DNA from: Rubrobacteraceae bacterium
Lineage (GTDB): Bacteria > Actinomycetota > Rubrobacteria > Rubrobacterales > Rubrobacteraceae
Direction of reading: 5' to 3'
Assembly: GCA_029240775.1 (NCBI GenBank)
Contig: JARDZQ010000023.1
Location: 1 to 10,709, forward strand
DNA: 10,709 nucleotides
The notes under the pieces were generated by a model, which worked only from the letters and a program-made list of their open reading frames with translations, was not told the origin of the DNA and made no database searches. This document shows, one piece after another, positions 1 to 7,000 of the stretch. The number at the start of each line of letters is the position of its first letter. Position 1 is the stretch's first letter. A program made the translations under genes and the position numbers.

Positions 1-580
1 CGCCGAGCGCAGTCTCAACAAGGCAACCCCGATCATCTCCACCCGCCACGCCGTCCGCTACCTGAGGAGAAAAGGCTTCACCTCGGCGCACGAGCTGCGT
101 ACTTGGGAGAAGATCTCCATCACCAAAGGCCGGGCACGGCTCGGCCTCACGGCGATGCCGGGCACCCATGCGCCAGGTCCCCTCGCGAAGGTGCTCCCCC
201 CCGTGATGGGGAGCATGCTCGAGTTCGGGGCGCCGGAGGGAGAGGTGCATCTGCGCCTCTACATAAGTGGGGACACACTTATCCACAAGCACCTAAAGGA
301 GATACCTCGCCATTACGCCGGGATAGACTTGGCGCTCCTGCACCTCGGGGGGACGAAGGTCCTTGGCATCATGGTCACCTTGGACGCCGGGCAGGGCGTC
401 GAGGCGATCAGGCTCATCGAGCCCCGGACCGCGATCCCGATCCACTACAACGACTACACCGTCTTCAAGTCCCCGCTCGACGACTTCAAACAGGCGGTCG
501 CCGAGGCGGGGCTGGAAGACAGGGTCCACTACCTGAGCCACGGCGACACCTACCATTTCGAGGTCCCTGCAAGTCCTTAG
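1..580 (+). CDS. MBL-fold metallo-hydrolase, 3' part (5' end outside window)
   Basis: The frame is open from the first base; the first full codon is at position 2 and the TAG stop is at 578-580, giving about 192 residues of the C-terminal part. Visible metallo-beta-lactamase landmarks are a His in TAMPGTHAPG (probable third metal-ligand motif), the Asp of YISGDT (bridging-Asp motif), a LLHLGGT strand, and the late His of IPIHYNDY (final metal ligand). The order and spacing fit the Lactamase_B_2/UlaG-like branch of the superfamily, which are soluble, usually binuclear metal hydrolases. The N-terminal HxHxDH motif must lie upstream of the window. The substrate cannot be told; many such proteins are annotated only as MBL-fold hydrolases. 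An ATG at 155 is internal: the preceding residues (PIISTRHAVRYLRRKGF) are normal family sequence, so it is not the start. Confidence 0.85.
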   Translation, partial: AERSLNKATPIISTRHAVRYLRRKGFTSAHELRTWEKISITKGRARLGLTAMPGTHAPGPLAKVLPPVMGSMLEFGAPEGEVHLRLYISGDTLIHKHLKEIPRHYAGIDLALLHLGGTKVLGIMVTLDAGQGVEAIRLIEPRTAIPIHYNDYTVFKSPLDDFKQAVAEAGLEDRVHYLSHGDTYHFEVPASP

Positions 581-581
581 C

Positions 582-605
582 GTCCGCTGTTCTGCGTGAG
601 CGGGT
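582..605 (+). terminator. Weak stem-loop just after the MBL gene
   Basis: CCGCT at 584-588 pairs with AGCGG at 599-603 around a 10-nt loop, with two further G-U pairs outside. It begins immediately after the stop codon but has no following T-tract. It may be a weak terminator or chance pairing in GC-rich DNA. Confidence 0.2.
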
Positions 606-645
606 ATCTCATCCAGACGTTCGGGACCTAGTTTGGCTACAGGTC

Positions 646-910
646 CTACAGCATTTTCATGAAGTACAGGGTTTGGCCCGCGGGGTGATCCGGCAGCTCC
701 CCGAAGACCACAGAGCCGAAACGCTCGCAGAAGGGATGTGTCTGGAGGCTGACGGTCCCGTCGCCCTCGTCTCTGAGGAAGGTAGCGAGTGGGCTGTAGT
801 AAGTATCCCGGGTAACCGCCACGTTGTGGCGGGCGACGGCCTTCCGGGCCCGCGCGGGGCTCGGAGACTACCATCACGCAGAGCCAGGTTGACGAGCTTT
901 ATGGTCTCCC
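646..910 (-). pseudogene. Possible decayed C-terminal end of an unidentified gene
   Basis: This is the main content of the 375-bp gene-free stretch 581-955. On the minus strand an open stretch from 867 down to a TAG at 646-648 encodes about 73 residues that read like real protein, including TRDTYYSPLATFLRDEGDG, THPFCERFGSVVFGELPD and a C-terminal GQTLYFMKML. It has no ATG, and TGA and TAG codons lie directly upstream in the same frame. Further upstream a neighbouring frame gives ETIKLVNLALRDGSL (about 865-908), consistent with one frameshift in a former gene. GC-rich third positions in the lower part support former coding. I do not recognise the family. It may simply be a chance open frame in high-GC DNA. 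Confidence 0.3.
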
Positions 911-931
911 TGCGAAGGCAGCGCCCTTAGA

Positions 932-961
932 GCTTACGCAGCCTATGCTTTGCGTTCAAGC
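932..961 (-). terminator. Candidate terminator hairpin at the end of the acyl-CoA dehydrogenase/reductase operon
   Basis: On the plus strand GCTTACGCA (932-940) can pair with TGCGT-TC-AAGC (951-961), a 9-bp stem with a 2-nt bulge and a 10-nt loop. It overlaps the stop codon of the minus-strand reductase (956-958). There is no U-tract, so termination is inferred only from position. Confidence 0.3.
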
Positions 962-1972
962 AGGGACATCGAGCACTATCTTCCCGATACCGGAGCCTTC
1001 TTCCATGTGCTTCATCGCCGTCGCTGTGTCCTGGAGCGAGAAGGTCTCGTTGATGATAGGACGCAGGCCATGGTCGGCCCATAAGTTCAGCATCGCCCCG
1101 AACTCCTCGTTGGTACCCATCGCGGTCCCGAGGACGGTGAGGTGCTTGAGGAAGATCCTGGGCATCACCACGCTCACCTTCGGTCCTGCGGTCGCCCCGA
1201 AGGTGACTATGCGGCTGCCGGGTTTGGCGAGAGAGACCATAGCGTCGAAGGCCTCGCCGCCGACGTGGTCCACCGAGAGGTCTACCCCGCCGACCATCCC
1301 CTTCAGCTCCCTGCTCCAGTCCTCGGAGTCGTAGTTGACGCCGCCTTCGGCGCCGAGCTCCTTGGCCTTCTCGATCTTCGCGTCGCTCCCCGACGTGACG
1401 AAGACCCGCGCCCCCAGCGCCGCGGCGATCTGCACGACGAAGGTCGCCACCCCGCTCCCGATACCGGGAACCACGACGGTCTCGCCCTCCTGCACCCCTC
1501 CGCGCGTGACGACCGCCCGGTAAGCGGTCAGAGCGCCCAAGGGTATCGCGGCGGCCTCCTCGTGCGAGAGGTGCGAGGGCTTGGGGAAGACGTTCTCCGA
1601 AGGGACCTTGACGAGCTGGGCGAAGGTGCCGTCGTCGGGGAGCCCGAGGATGCGGTACTCCTTACCGGGCTTTTGGGGATCGTCGCCCCAGTAGAGCGCG
1701 GGGTTTATGACTACCTCGGTACCCTCGTCGGGACCTGCGGCGCCGTCCCCGCGCGCGACGACCTCACCCGAGCCGTCCGAGCCCAGGATGACGGGGAGGG
1801 CCTCCGGCTTCGCGCCGGGGTACTGGCCCCTGGTCACGAAGACGTCGCGGCGGTTGAGCGCCGCTGCGTGCAGCCTGACGACCGTCTCGCCCGGGCCGGG
1901 TTCGGGGTCTGCTACGTCCTCGTAGCTCAGGCTGTCCGGCCCCTCGATCTCGTGCAGTACCATGGCTTTCAT
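956..1972 (-). CDS. Zinc-free medium-chain dehydrogenase/reductase (quinone/enoyl reductase-like)
   Basis: A 338-residue protein of the MDR superfamily, predicted soluble and NAD(P)H-dependent. The N-terminal GroES-like domain (about 1-125) contains HAAALNRRDVFVTRG and LGSDGSGEV. The Rossmann domain (about 130-290) contains GIGSGVATFVVQ (170-181) and VTSGSDAKIEKAKELGA, whose Ser-rich strand end suggests NADP(H). The protein has no cysteine at all, so both the catalytic-zinc Cys and the four-Cys structural-zinc loop of alcohol dehydrogenases are absent. It should therefore be a zinc-independent reductase of the quinone oxidoreductase or enoyl reductase kind, even though homologues are often labelled zinc-binding dehydrogenase. 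The ATG at 1972 was chosen because AAGGGA lies 7 nt upstream and MKAMVLHEIEGP is the usual family start; an in-frame ATG at 2032 lies inside the upstream gene. It begins 28 nt after the acyl-CoA dehydrogenase stop, so the two are probably cotranscribed. Confidence 0.88.
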   Translation of the reverse strand: MKAMVLHEIEGPDSLSYEDVADPEPGPGETVVRLHAAALNRRDVFVTRGQYPGAKPEALPVILGSDGSGEVVARGDGAAGPDEGTEVVINPALYWGDDPQKPGKEYRILGLPDDGTFAQLVKVPSENVFPKPSHLSHEEAAAIPLGALTAYRAVVTRGGVQEGETVVVPGIGSGVATFVVQIAAALGARVFVTSGSDAKIEKAKELGAEGGVNYDSEDWSRELKGMVGGVDLSVDHVGGEAFDAMVSLAKPGSRIVTFGATAGPKVSVVMPRIFLKHLTVLGTAMGTNEEFGAMLNLWADHGLRPIINETFSLQDTATAMKHMEEGSGIGKIVLDVPA

Positions 1973-2000
1973 GGGTTCTTCCCTTCGGTCGGAAAGCTTT

Positions 2001-3182
2001 CTACGCAAACGCGTTGAGGCCCGTGATCTCACGCCCCACTATTAGCGCCTGGACGGTGTCGGTGCCCTCGTAGGTGTAGACGGCTTCTATGTCGGCGGTG
2101 TGCCTGGCGACGTGGTACTCGAGCAGGATGCCGTTGCCGCCGAGGATGTCGCGCGCGTCGGAGCAGACCCCTCGCGCCTTCCTGGCGTTGTTCATCTTTG
2201 CGAGAGAGGCCATCCCGCCTGTCATCTTGCCCTCTTGCAGGAGCTGGCTCAGGCGGAGGCACATCAGCTGCATGTTGGTGATCTCCGCGAGCATGCTGGC
2301 GAGCTTGGCCTGGATGAGCTGGAAGTTGGCTATTGGTTTGCCGAACTGGACGCGCTCCCTGGCGTAGGTGAGCGCAGCCTCGTAGCTCGCTACGGCGTGA
2401 CCGATGGCCTCCCACGCCACCCCATAGCGGGTGGCGGTCAGGACCTTCGCCGTGTCCTTGAAAGTGCGGGCGTGCTCGAGCCGGTTCTCGACCGGAATTC
2501 TTGCGCCTTCCAGCTTGATGTCTGCCTGCCAGACGCAGCGCTTGGAGGTCTTGCCCTTTATGACCTCGGCCGAGTAGCCCGGCGTCCCCTTCTCGACCAG
2601 GAAGCCGCCGACGTTGCCCTCGTCGTCGCGCGCCCAGATTACTGTTACGTCGGCGAAGGTGGCGTTGCCGATCCATCGTTTGGCGCCGTCGAGGACGTAC
2701 TCGTCGCCCTTGCGCCTGGCTCTCGTCTCCAGCTGCACGACGTCCGAGCCGTGGTTCGGCTCCGTTAGTCCGAAGGCCCCGAGCTTCTCACAGCGGGCCA
2801 TCGGCGGGAGCCACTTTGACTTTTGCTCCTCGGAGCCCAGCATAGCTATCGTCCCCATCGCGAGCCCAGATTGGACGCCGTAGAAGGTGTTCAGGCTACC
2901 GTCGCCGCGGGCGAGTTCGGCGGAGACGAGCCCCGAGGCGACCTCGCTCATCCCGGGGCAGCCGTACCCCTCTATGGTGCCGCCCGTGATGTTCAGCTCT
3001 GCGATCTTGGGTATCAGCTCGAACGGGAACTCGGCCCTCTCCCAGTAATCGTTTATGACCGGGATCACCTCCCGGTCGGCGAAGGCGCGCACCTTGTCCC
3101 GGATCTCCCGCTCCTCGTCCGTAAGCAACTCGTCGATGAGGTAGTAGTCTGTGCCCAGCGATCTGGCGACGTCGGCAAGCAC
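2001..3182 (-). CDS. Acyl-CoA dehydrogenase, glutaryl-CoA dehydrogenase-like
   Basis: A 393-residue FAD-dependent acyl-CoA dehydrogenase that should catalyse the first, alpha-beta dehydrogenating step of acyl-CoA breakdown. The N-terminal helical domain contains LLTDEEREIRDKVRAFA and the GCDH-type block TIEGYGCPGMSEV. The FAD-binding segment FGLTEPNHGSD is at about 137-147. The C-terminal domain carries YARERVQFGKPI, DILGGNGI (345-352) and YEGTDTVQALIVGREITG, with Glu372 aligning with the catalytic base of glutaryl-CoA dehydrogenase. Overall it resembles GCDH. However, the human GCDH Arg94/Ser95/Ser98 cluster that holds the distal carboxylate aligns here with Asn98/Thr99/Gly102, so glutaryl-CoA is unlikely to be the substrate; a short- or branched-chain acyl-CoA is more likely. 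The start is GTG at 3182, with AGGAGG 7 nt upstream. It is the first gene of a minus-strand operon and is divergent from fadN. Confidence 0.92.
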   Translation of the reverse strand: MLADVARSLGTDYYLIDELLTDEEREIRDKVRAFADREVIPVINDYWERAEFPFELIPKIAELNITGGTIEGYGCPGMSEVASGLVSAELARGDGSLNTFYGVQSGLAMGTIAMLGSEEQKSKWLPPMARCEKLGAFGLTEPNHGSDVVQLETRARRKGDEYVLDGAKRWIGNATFADVTVIWARDDEGNVGGFLVEKGTPGYSAEVIKGKTSKRCVWQADIKLEGARIPVENRLEHARTFKDTAKVLTATRYGVAWEAIGHAVASYEAALTYARERVQFGKPIANFQLIQAKLASMLAEITNMQLMCLRLSQLLQEGKMTGGMASLAKMNNARKARGVCSDARDILGGNGILLEYHVARHTADIEAVYTYEGTDTVQALIVGREITGLNAFA

Positions 3183-3189
3183 CTGGTCT

Positions 3190-3195
3190 CCTCCT
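3190..3195 (-). promoter_or_regulatory. Ribosome-binding site fixing the GTG start of the acyl-CoA dehydrogenase
   Basis: On the minus strand AGGAGG sits 7 nt before GTG 3182. This makes the GTG the convincing start although it is not an ATG. Confidence 0.85.
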
Positions 3196-3252
3196 TCCGT
3201 AAGGCCCCCGCAAACTCTAGCATCTCTCCACGCCGCCGTGCCGGAGTGCTAT

Positions 3253-3271
3253 GGTGAACGGGGTAGGTGAA
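3253..3271 (+). repeat. Direct repeat GGTGAA x2 in the divergent spacer
   Basis: GGTGAA occurs at 3253-3258 and again at 3266-3271, 13 bp apart, in the 122-bp spacer (3183-3304) between the divergent acyl-CoA dehydrogenase and fadN. The position would suit a regulator of both transcripts, but two hexamers are weak evidence. I could not assign a clear -35/-10 pair for either direction here. Confidence 0.3.
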
Positions 3272-3304
3272 ATACAACTGTGCGAAGACGGGGGTAAAGC
3301 TACG

Positions 3305-5680
3305 ATGACGCACCGGATACGCCGGGTGGTGGTGCTCGGCGCGGGGACGATGGGCGCGGCCATCGCGGCCCACTGCGCCAACGCCGGCCTCGAGGTAGAC
3401 CTGCTGGACATCGCCCCGGACGATGGAGAAGACGAGAATGCCGTCGTCAGAGCCGGCTTCGACCGGATGAAGAAAGCCCGGCCAGCCGCCCTCATGAGCG
3501 AGCGGGCAGCGGACAGGATCTCTCTCGGAAACTTCGACGATGACCTCGAACGGGTCGCCGAAGCCGACTGGGTTCTCGAAGCGATCCTGGAGAGACTAGA
3601 ACCGAAACGGGAGCTGATGCAGCGGGTGGAGGGCATCGCGAAGGAGAACGCCATAATCTCCTCCAACACCTCCGGCATACCGCTACACGAGATAGCCGCG
3701 GGTCGTTCGGAGAAATTCAGGCGTCGCTTCCTCGGCACGCACTTCTTCAACCCGCCGCGCTACCTGAAGCTCCTGGAGATCATCCCCACCGAAGACACAG
3801 ACCCCGGGGTCATCGAGCTCGTGCGGGACTTCGGGGAGCGGGTTCTCGGGAAAGGGGGCGTGATCGCCAAGGACACCCCGAACTTTATCGGGAACCGGCT
3901 GGGGAGCTTCACCGGGATGCAATCGGTTACCTATGCCCTGGAGAACGGCTACGGCATAGAGGAAGTAGACGTCATAACGGGGCCCCTGATCGGGCACCCC
4001 AGGACCGCCACCTTTCGCCTGAACGACCAGGTTGGCCTGGATATCGCCGTCGGCGTCGCAGAGAACCTGATCGAAGCCGCCCCCGAGGACGAGTCGCTTG
4101 AAGAGATGAAACCCCATCCTAGGCTGAAGAAGATGCTTGAGAAGAACCTCCTCGGCAACAAGACCGGCGCCGGCTTCTACAAGCGCGACAAACGCGATGG
4201 CAAGACCGTCTTCGACGTCCTGAACCTGGAGACCTTCGAGCACGAGCCCGCGCAGAACCCGGAGATCCCCATAGCCAGAGCAGCGCAAGAGCAAGGTGAC
4301 CTGGGCGCCCGGCTGCGCTTCCTGATAGAGAAGGCCGACGAAGACCGGCACGCCCGCTTCATCCGGGACACGCTCCTGCCGTACATGGCGTACGCCGCCC
4401 GCAGGGTGCCGGAGATCTCCGATACCCTGGAGGACGTCGATCACGCCTTGGAGTGGGGCTTCGGCCACCAGACCGGCCCTTTCAGGACATGGAACCTCCT
4501 CGGCGTCGGTGAGACCGCCGAGAAGATGGAGGCCATGGGCATCGAGGTCGCACCCTGGGTGAACGATATGCTCGAAGCCGGCAACGAGGGTTTCTACAAA
4601 CGGGAGAGAGACCGGGAACTCGCCTACAGCCCGGTCCACAAGGACTACGAGCCGGTCCGCGAGGACCCGATGGTTATCTCGCTTGACCGTCTTCGCGACG
4701 CGGGCAAGGAGATCTCACGCAACGACTCGGCGAGCCTGCTCGATCTCGGAGACGGCGTCCTCTGCCTAGAGTTCCACACAAAAGGCAACTCTATAGACGC
4801 GGCCATCGTCGAGATGGGCTACGAAGCGCTCCGGCGCCTCGAAGACGAAGACTGGGCCGGCCTCGTCATCGGCAACGGGGGCCGCAACTTCAGCGTTGGG
4901 GCGAACCTCGGCGAGGTAGCCCGCGCCGCGAGCGACGGCAAGCTGGATGAGATCGGGGAGCGCGTCGCCGCCCTGCAAGACCTCCTCATGGGCTTCCGCT
5001 TCGCCCCGAAGCCGGTCGTCGCCGCACCGCGTGGCCAGACCCTGGGAGGAGGGCTCGAGGTCTGCCTGCACGCCGACCGCGTCGTCGCCGCCGGGGAGAC
5101 CTACATGGGCCTGGTCGAGGCGGGGGTTGGCCTTATCCCCGCGGGCGGCGGCACCAAGGAGCTTGCGCGCAGGCTCGTCTCCGGACCGCTCGGCATAACC
5201 CCTGACGCGACCCCCCTCCCGTTCGTGCAGAAGGCGTTCGAGATCATAGCGATGGCCAGGACCTCATCCAGCGCCCTGGAGGCTCAGGAGCTCGGCTTCC
5301 TCGACGAGGACGACCGGGTCGTGATGAACGCCGACCACCTCCTCTCCGCAGCCAGACGCGAGGTCCTCGACCTCGCCGACGGCTACACGCCCCCAGAGCG
5401 CGGCAAGAACGTCTACGCCGCCGCCAAGACCGCGCGCGCCGCGCTCGAGATCCAGGTAAAGACCCTGCAGTGGGGCGGCTACGCGAGCGAGTACGATGGC
5501 GTCATAGCCGGCCACACCGCCCGCATCCTGACCGGCGGAGAACTGTCCTTGCCCCAGTGGGTGACCGAAGAATACCTGCTAAAGCTGGAGAGAGAGGCGT
5601 TCATGGATCTTCTCGAGAACGAGCAGACGCACGAGCGGATCTCGCACATGCTGGAGACCGGTAAGCCGCTGAGGAATTAG
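3305..5680 (+). CDS. fadN: 3-hydroxyacyl-CoA dehydrogenase/enoyl-CoA hydratase fusion (FadN type)
   Basis: A 791-residue bifunctional beta-oxidation enzyme. The NAD-binding domain comes first (VVVLGAGTMG, residues 8-17), with SSNTS at 119-123, catalytic His146 in GTHFFNP, partner Glu158 in LKLLEII, and Asn197 in FIGNRLG. Two 3-hydroxyacyl-CoA dehydrogenase C-terminal-type segments follow (about 190-295 and 350-435; WGFGHQTGPF at 384-393). The C-terminal part from about 480 is a crotonase domain. It carries the oxyanion-type segment SVGANLGE and two catalytic glutamates 20 residues apart, Glu585 (GGGLE) and Glu605 (LVEAGVGLIPAGGGT), the same spacing as Glu119 and Glu139 of E. coli FadB. Dehydrogenase-before-hydratase order and length match Bacillus FadN (YusL) and are the reverse of FadB. 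The start at ATG 3305 gives MTHRIRRVVVLG directly before the Rossmann strand, with GGGGG 10 nt upstream; an in-frame ATG at 3251 would add 18 unlikely residues. All catalytic residues are present. Confidence 0.94.
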   Translation: MTHRIRRVVVLGAGTMGAAIAAHCANAGLEVDLLDIAPDDGEDENAVVRAGFDRMKKARPAALMSERAADRISLGNFDDDLERVAEADWVLEAILERLEPKRELMQRVEGIAKENAIISSNTSGIPLHEIAAGRSEKFRRRFLGTHFFNPPRYLKLLEIIPTEDTDPGVIELVRDFGERVLGKGGVIAKDTPNFIGNRLGSFTGMQSVTYALENGYGIEEVDVITGPLIGHPRTATFRLNDQVGLDIAVGVAENLIEAAPEDESLEEMKPHPRLKKMLEKNLLGNKTGAGFYKRDKRDGKTVFDVLNLETFEHEPAQNPEIPIARAAQEQGDLGARLRFLIEKADEDRHARFIRDTLLPYMAYAARRVPEISDTLEDVDHALEWGFGHQTGPFRTWNLLGVGETAEKMEAMGIEVAPWVNDMLEAGNEGFYKRERDRELAYSPVHKDYEPVREDPMVISLDRLRDAGKEISRNDSASLLDLGDGVLCLEFHTKGNSIDAAIVEMGYEALRRLEDEDWAGLVIGNGGRNFSVGANLGEVARAASDGKLDEIGERVAALQDLLMGFRFAPKPVVAAPRGQTLGGGLEVCLHADRVVAAGETYMGLVEAGVGLIPAGGGTKELARRLVSGPLGITPDATPLPFVQKAFEIIAMARTSSSALEAQELGFLDEDDRVVMNADHLLSAARREVLDLADGYTPPERGKNVYAAAKTARAALEIQVKTLQWGGYASEYDGVIAGHTARILTGGELSLPQWVTEEYLLKLEREAFMDLLENEQTHERISHMLETGKPLRN

Positions 5681-5775
5681 GTTCTGAGGCTCTAGGCTCT
5701 TAGGTATTAGGTAGAGGATCTGGTTGAGACAGCGTAGATCGAACCACAAGCACTTACCTCAAGACCTTAGAACCT
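5677..5775. repeat. Inverted heptad-repeat element between fadN and fadA
   Basis: The 116-bp spacer is largely one structured element. The left part holds perfect tandem heptamers, AGGCTCT twice (5687-5700) and TTAGGTA twice (5700-5713). AGG recurs every 6-8 nt from 5679 to 5717. The right part carries the same motif inverted, with CCT at 5757, 5765 and 5773. AGGTTCT (5679-5685) is the exact complement of AGAACCT (5769-5775), and TCTTAGGTA (5698-5706) nearly matches the complement of TACCTCAAGA (5755-5764). GGTT (5722-5725) and AACC (5742-5745) could form an inner stem. It may be a dispersed intergenic repeat, an mRNA-processing or stabilising hairpin, or a partial terminator inside the operon. 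It starts at the fadN stop codon and ends 21 nt before the fadA ATG. Confidence 0.6.
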
Positions 5776-5796
5776 GAGCGACCGAAGGGAGCGACA

Positions 5797-6975
5797 ATGA
5801 ACGAGGCAGTCATCGTTTCGGGGGCGCGTACCGCCGTGGGCCGGGCGCCGAGAGGGACTCTGCGCGGGGTGCACCCGGTGGACCTGGGGGCCGCCGCGAT
5901 CAGGGAAGCCGTCGGGCGGGCCGAGGGGCTGGAGCCGCGAGAGGTCGAGGACGTCATCGTGGGCTGCGCGATGCCGGAGGGTACGCAGGGGTACAACATG
6001 GCCCGGCTCTCCTCCGTACGCGCTGGCATGCCCGATACGGTGCCTGCACAGACCATAAACAGGTTCTGCTCTTCGGGATTGCAGACCATCGCGATGGCGG
6101 CTGAGGGGATCATGATCGGCCACGCCACCACGATCGTCGCGGGCGGCATCGAGCACATGTCCTCCACGCTGGAGATGCCTAACTTCTCCCCGGCCCCTGC
6201 GCTCGTCGAGACGAACCCGGCGGTGTACATGGGGATGGGCCTGACCGCCGAGCAGGTGGCCAGAGAGTTCAACGTCTCGCGCGAGGACCAGGACGAGTTC
6301 GCCCTCCGCAGCCACTCGCTGGCGAAGGAGGCCGTCGAGGGCGGGCTCTTCGACGAGGAGATCGTGCCGCTCGATGTGGAGTACGACCTCGTGGGTGAGG
6401 ATGGCGAGCCCGAGCACTTCGAGACCATGTTCAAGAGGGACGAGGGGCCGCGCGACACCTCGCTGGAGAAGCTCGCAAACCTCCCGACCGTCTTCCAGCA
6501 AGGCGGCACGGTGACGGCAGGAAACTCCTCGCAGCGCAGCGACGGTGCGGCGGCCGTAGTCGTCATGGAGCGCGAGGAGGCCGAGAGGCGGGGGTTCACG
6601 CCGCTCGCCCGCTTCGTCGGGTTCGCGGTGGGGGGTGTCAGGCCCGAGGTAATGGGCATCGGGCCGACGGTAGCCATCCCGAAGGTGCTCGAGCTCACGG
6701 GCATCGGTCTCGAAGACATAGACCTCGTCGAGTTCAACGAGGCCTTCGCGGCGCAGGCGCTAGCGGTGATTCGGGAGGTCGGCCTGGACCTCGAGAAGAC
6801 CAACGTCAACGGCGGCGCCATAGCCCTCGGCCACCCGATGGGGGCCACGGGGACGAAGCTCACGATAGGGCTAATGAGCGAGATGAAGCGCCGGGGCTCC
6901 CGCTACGGCATGGTCACGATGTGCATCGGCGGCGGGATGGGGGCGGCCGGCATCTTCGAGAACCTGCAGAACTAG
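5797..6975 (+). CDS. fadA: Acetyl-CoA C-acyltransferase (3-ketoacyl-CoA thiolase, FadA type)
   Basis: A 392-residue thiolase, the usual length for the family. It carries out the thiolytic cleavage that closes each turn of beta-oxidation. The nucleophile Cys91 is in INRFCSSGLQT. The FadA-like CSSGLQ context differs from the CGSGLK typical of biosynthetic acetoacetyl-CoA thiolases. The NEAF motif is at 314-317, His346 is in GGAIALGHPMGATG, and the second active-site cysteine Cys376 is in MCIGGGMGAAGIFE. All catalytic residues are present. The start is ATG 5797 with GAAGGGAG 5 nt upstream. It lies downstream of fadN on the same strand, matching the fadN-fadA order of Bacillus. The 116-bp gap with a repeat element leaves open whether it also has its own promoter. 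The usual homotetramer or dimer, or a trifunctional-type complex with FadN, is inference. Confidence 0.95.
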   Translation: MNEAVIVSGARTAVGRAPRGTLRGVHPVDLGAAAIREAVGRAEGLEPREVEDVIVGCAMPEGTQGYNMARLSSVRAGMPDTVPAQTINRFCSSGLQTIAMAAEGIMIGHATTIVAGGIEHMSSTLEMPNFSPAPALVETNPAVYMGMGLTAEQVAREFNVSREDQDEFALRSHSLAKEAVEGGLFDEEIVPLDVEYDLVGEDGEPEHFETMFKRDEGPRDTSLEKLANLPTVFQQGGTVTAGNSSQRSDGAAAVVVMEREEAERRGFTPLARFVGFAVGGVRPEVMGIGPTVAIPKVLELTGIGLEDIDLVEFNEAFAAQALAVIREVGLDLEKTNVNGGAIALGHPMGATGTKLTIGLMSEMKRRGSRYGMVTMCIGGGMGAAGIFENLQN

Positions 6976-7000
6976 AGAAGCAGGCATGTCGACCCTCTAG
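6972..7000. terminator. Symmetric inverted repeat between convergent genes
   Basis: CTAGAG (6972-6977) and CTCTAG (6995-7000) form a perfect 6-bp inverted repeat with a 17-nt loop. It embeds the thiolase TAG (6973-6975) and the opposing TAG of the GIDE gene (6997-6999). It could serve as a short bidirectional terminator, but has no T-tract on either strand. Confidence 0.3.

Noticed and set aside
293..877. Minus-strand open frame across the MBL gene end
   Set aside because: Low-quality Arg-rich translation; the neighbouring minus frame gives the more protein-like peptide described as a possible remnant.
103..930. Long plus-strand open frame overlapping the MBL gene and the following gap
   Set aside because: The translation is Arg/Gly/His/Pro-rich without recognisable motifs, and it is out of frame with the clear MBL protein; a typical shadow in high-GC DNA.
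3683..4639. 318-codon minus-strand frame opposite fadN
   Set aside because: It lies wholly antisense to a gene with all catalytic residues in place and has no family motif of its own.
5677..5775. Heptad repeat considered as a CRISPR array or insertion-sequence end
   Set aside because: Units are only 7-8 nt without spacers, and there is no transposase or target-site duplication.
5754..6863. 369-codon minus-strand frame opposite the thiolase
   Set aside because: Ser/Pro/Thr-rich composition mirrors GC-rich third positions of the thiolase; antisense shadow.
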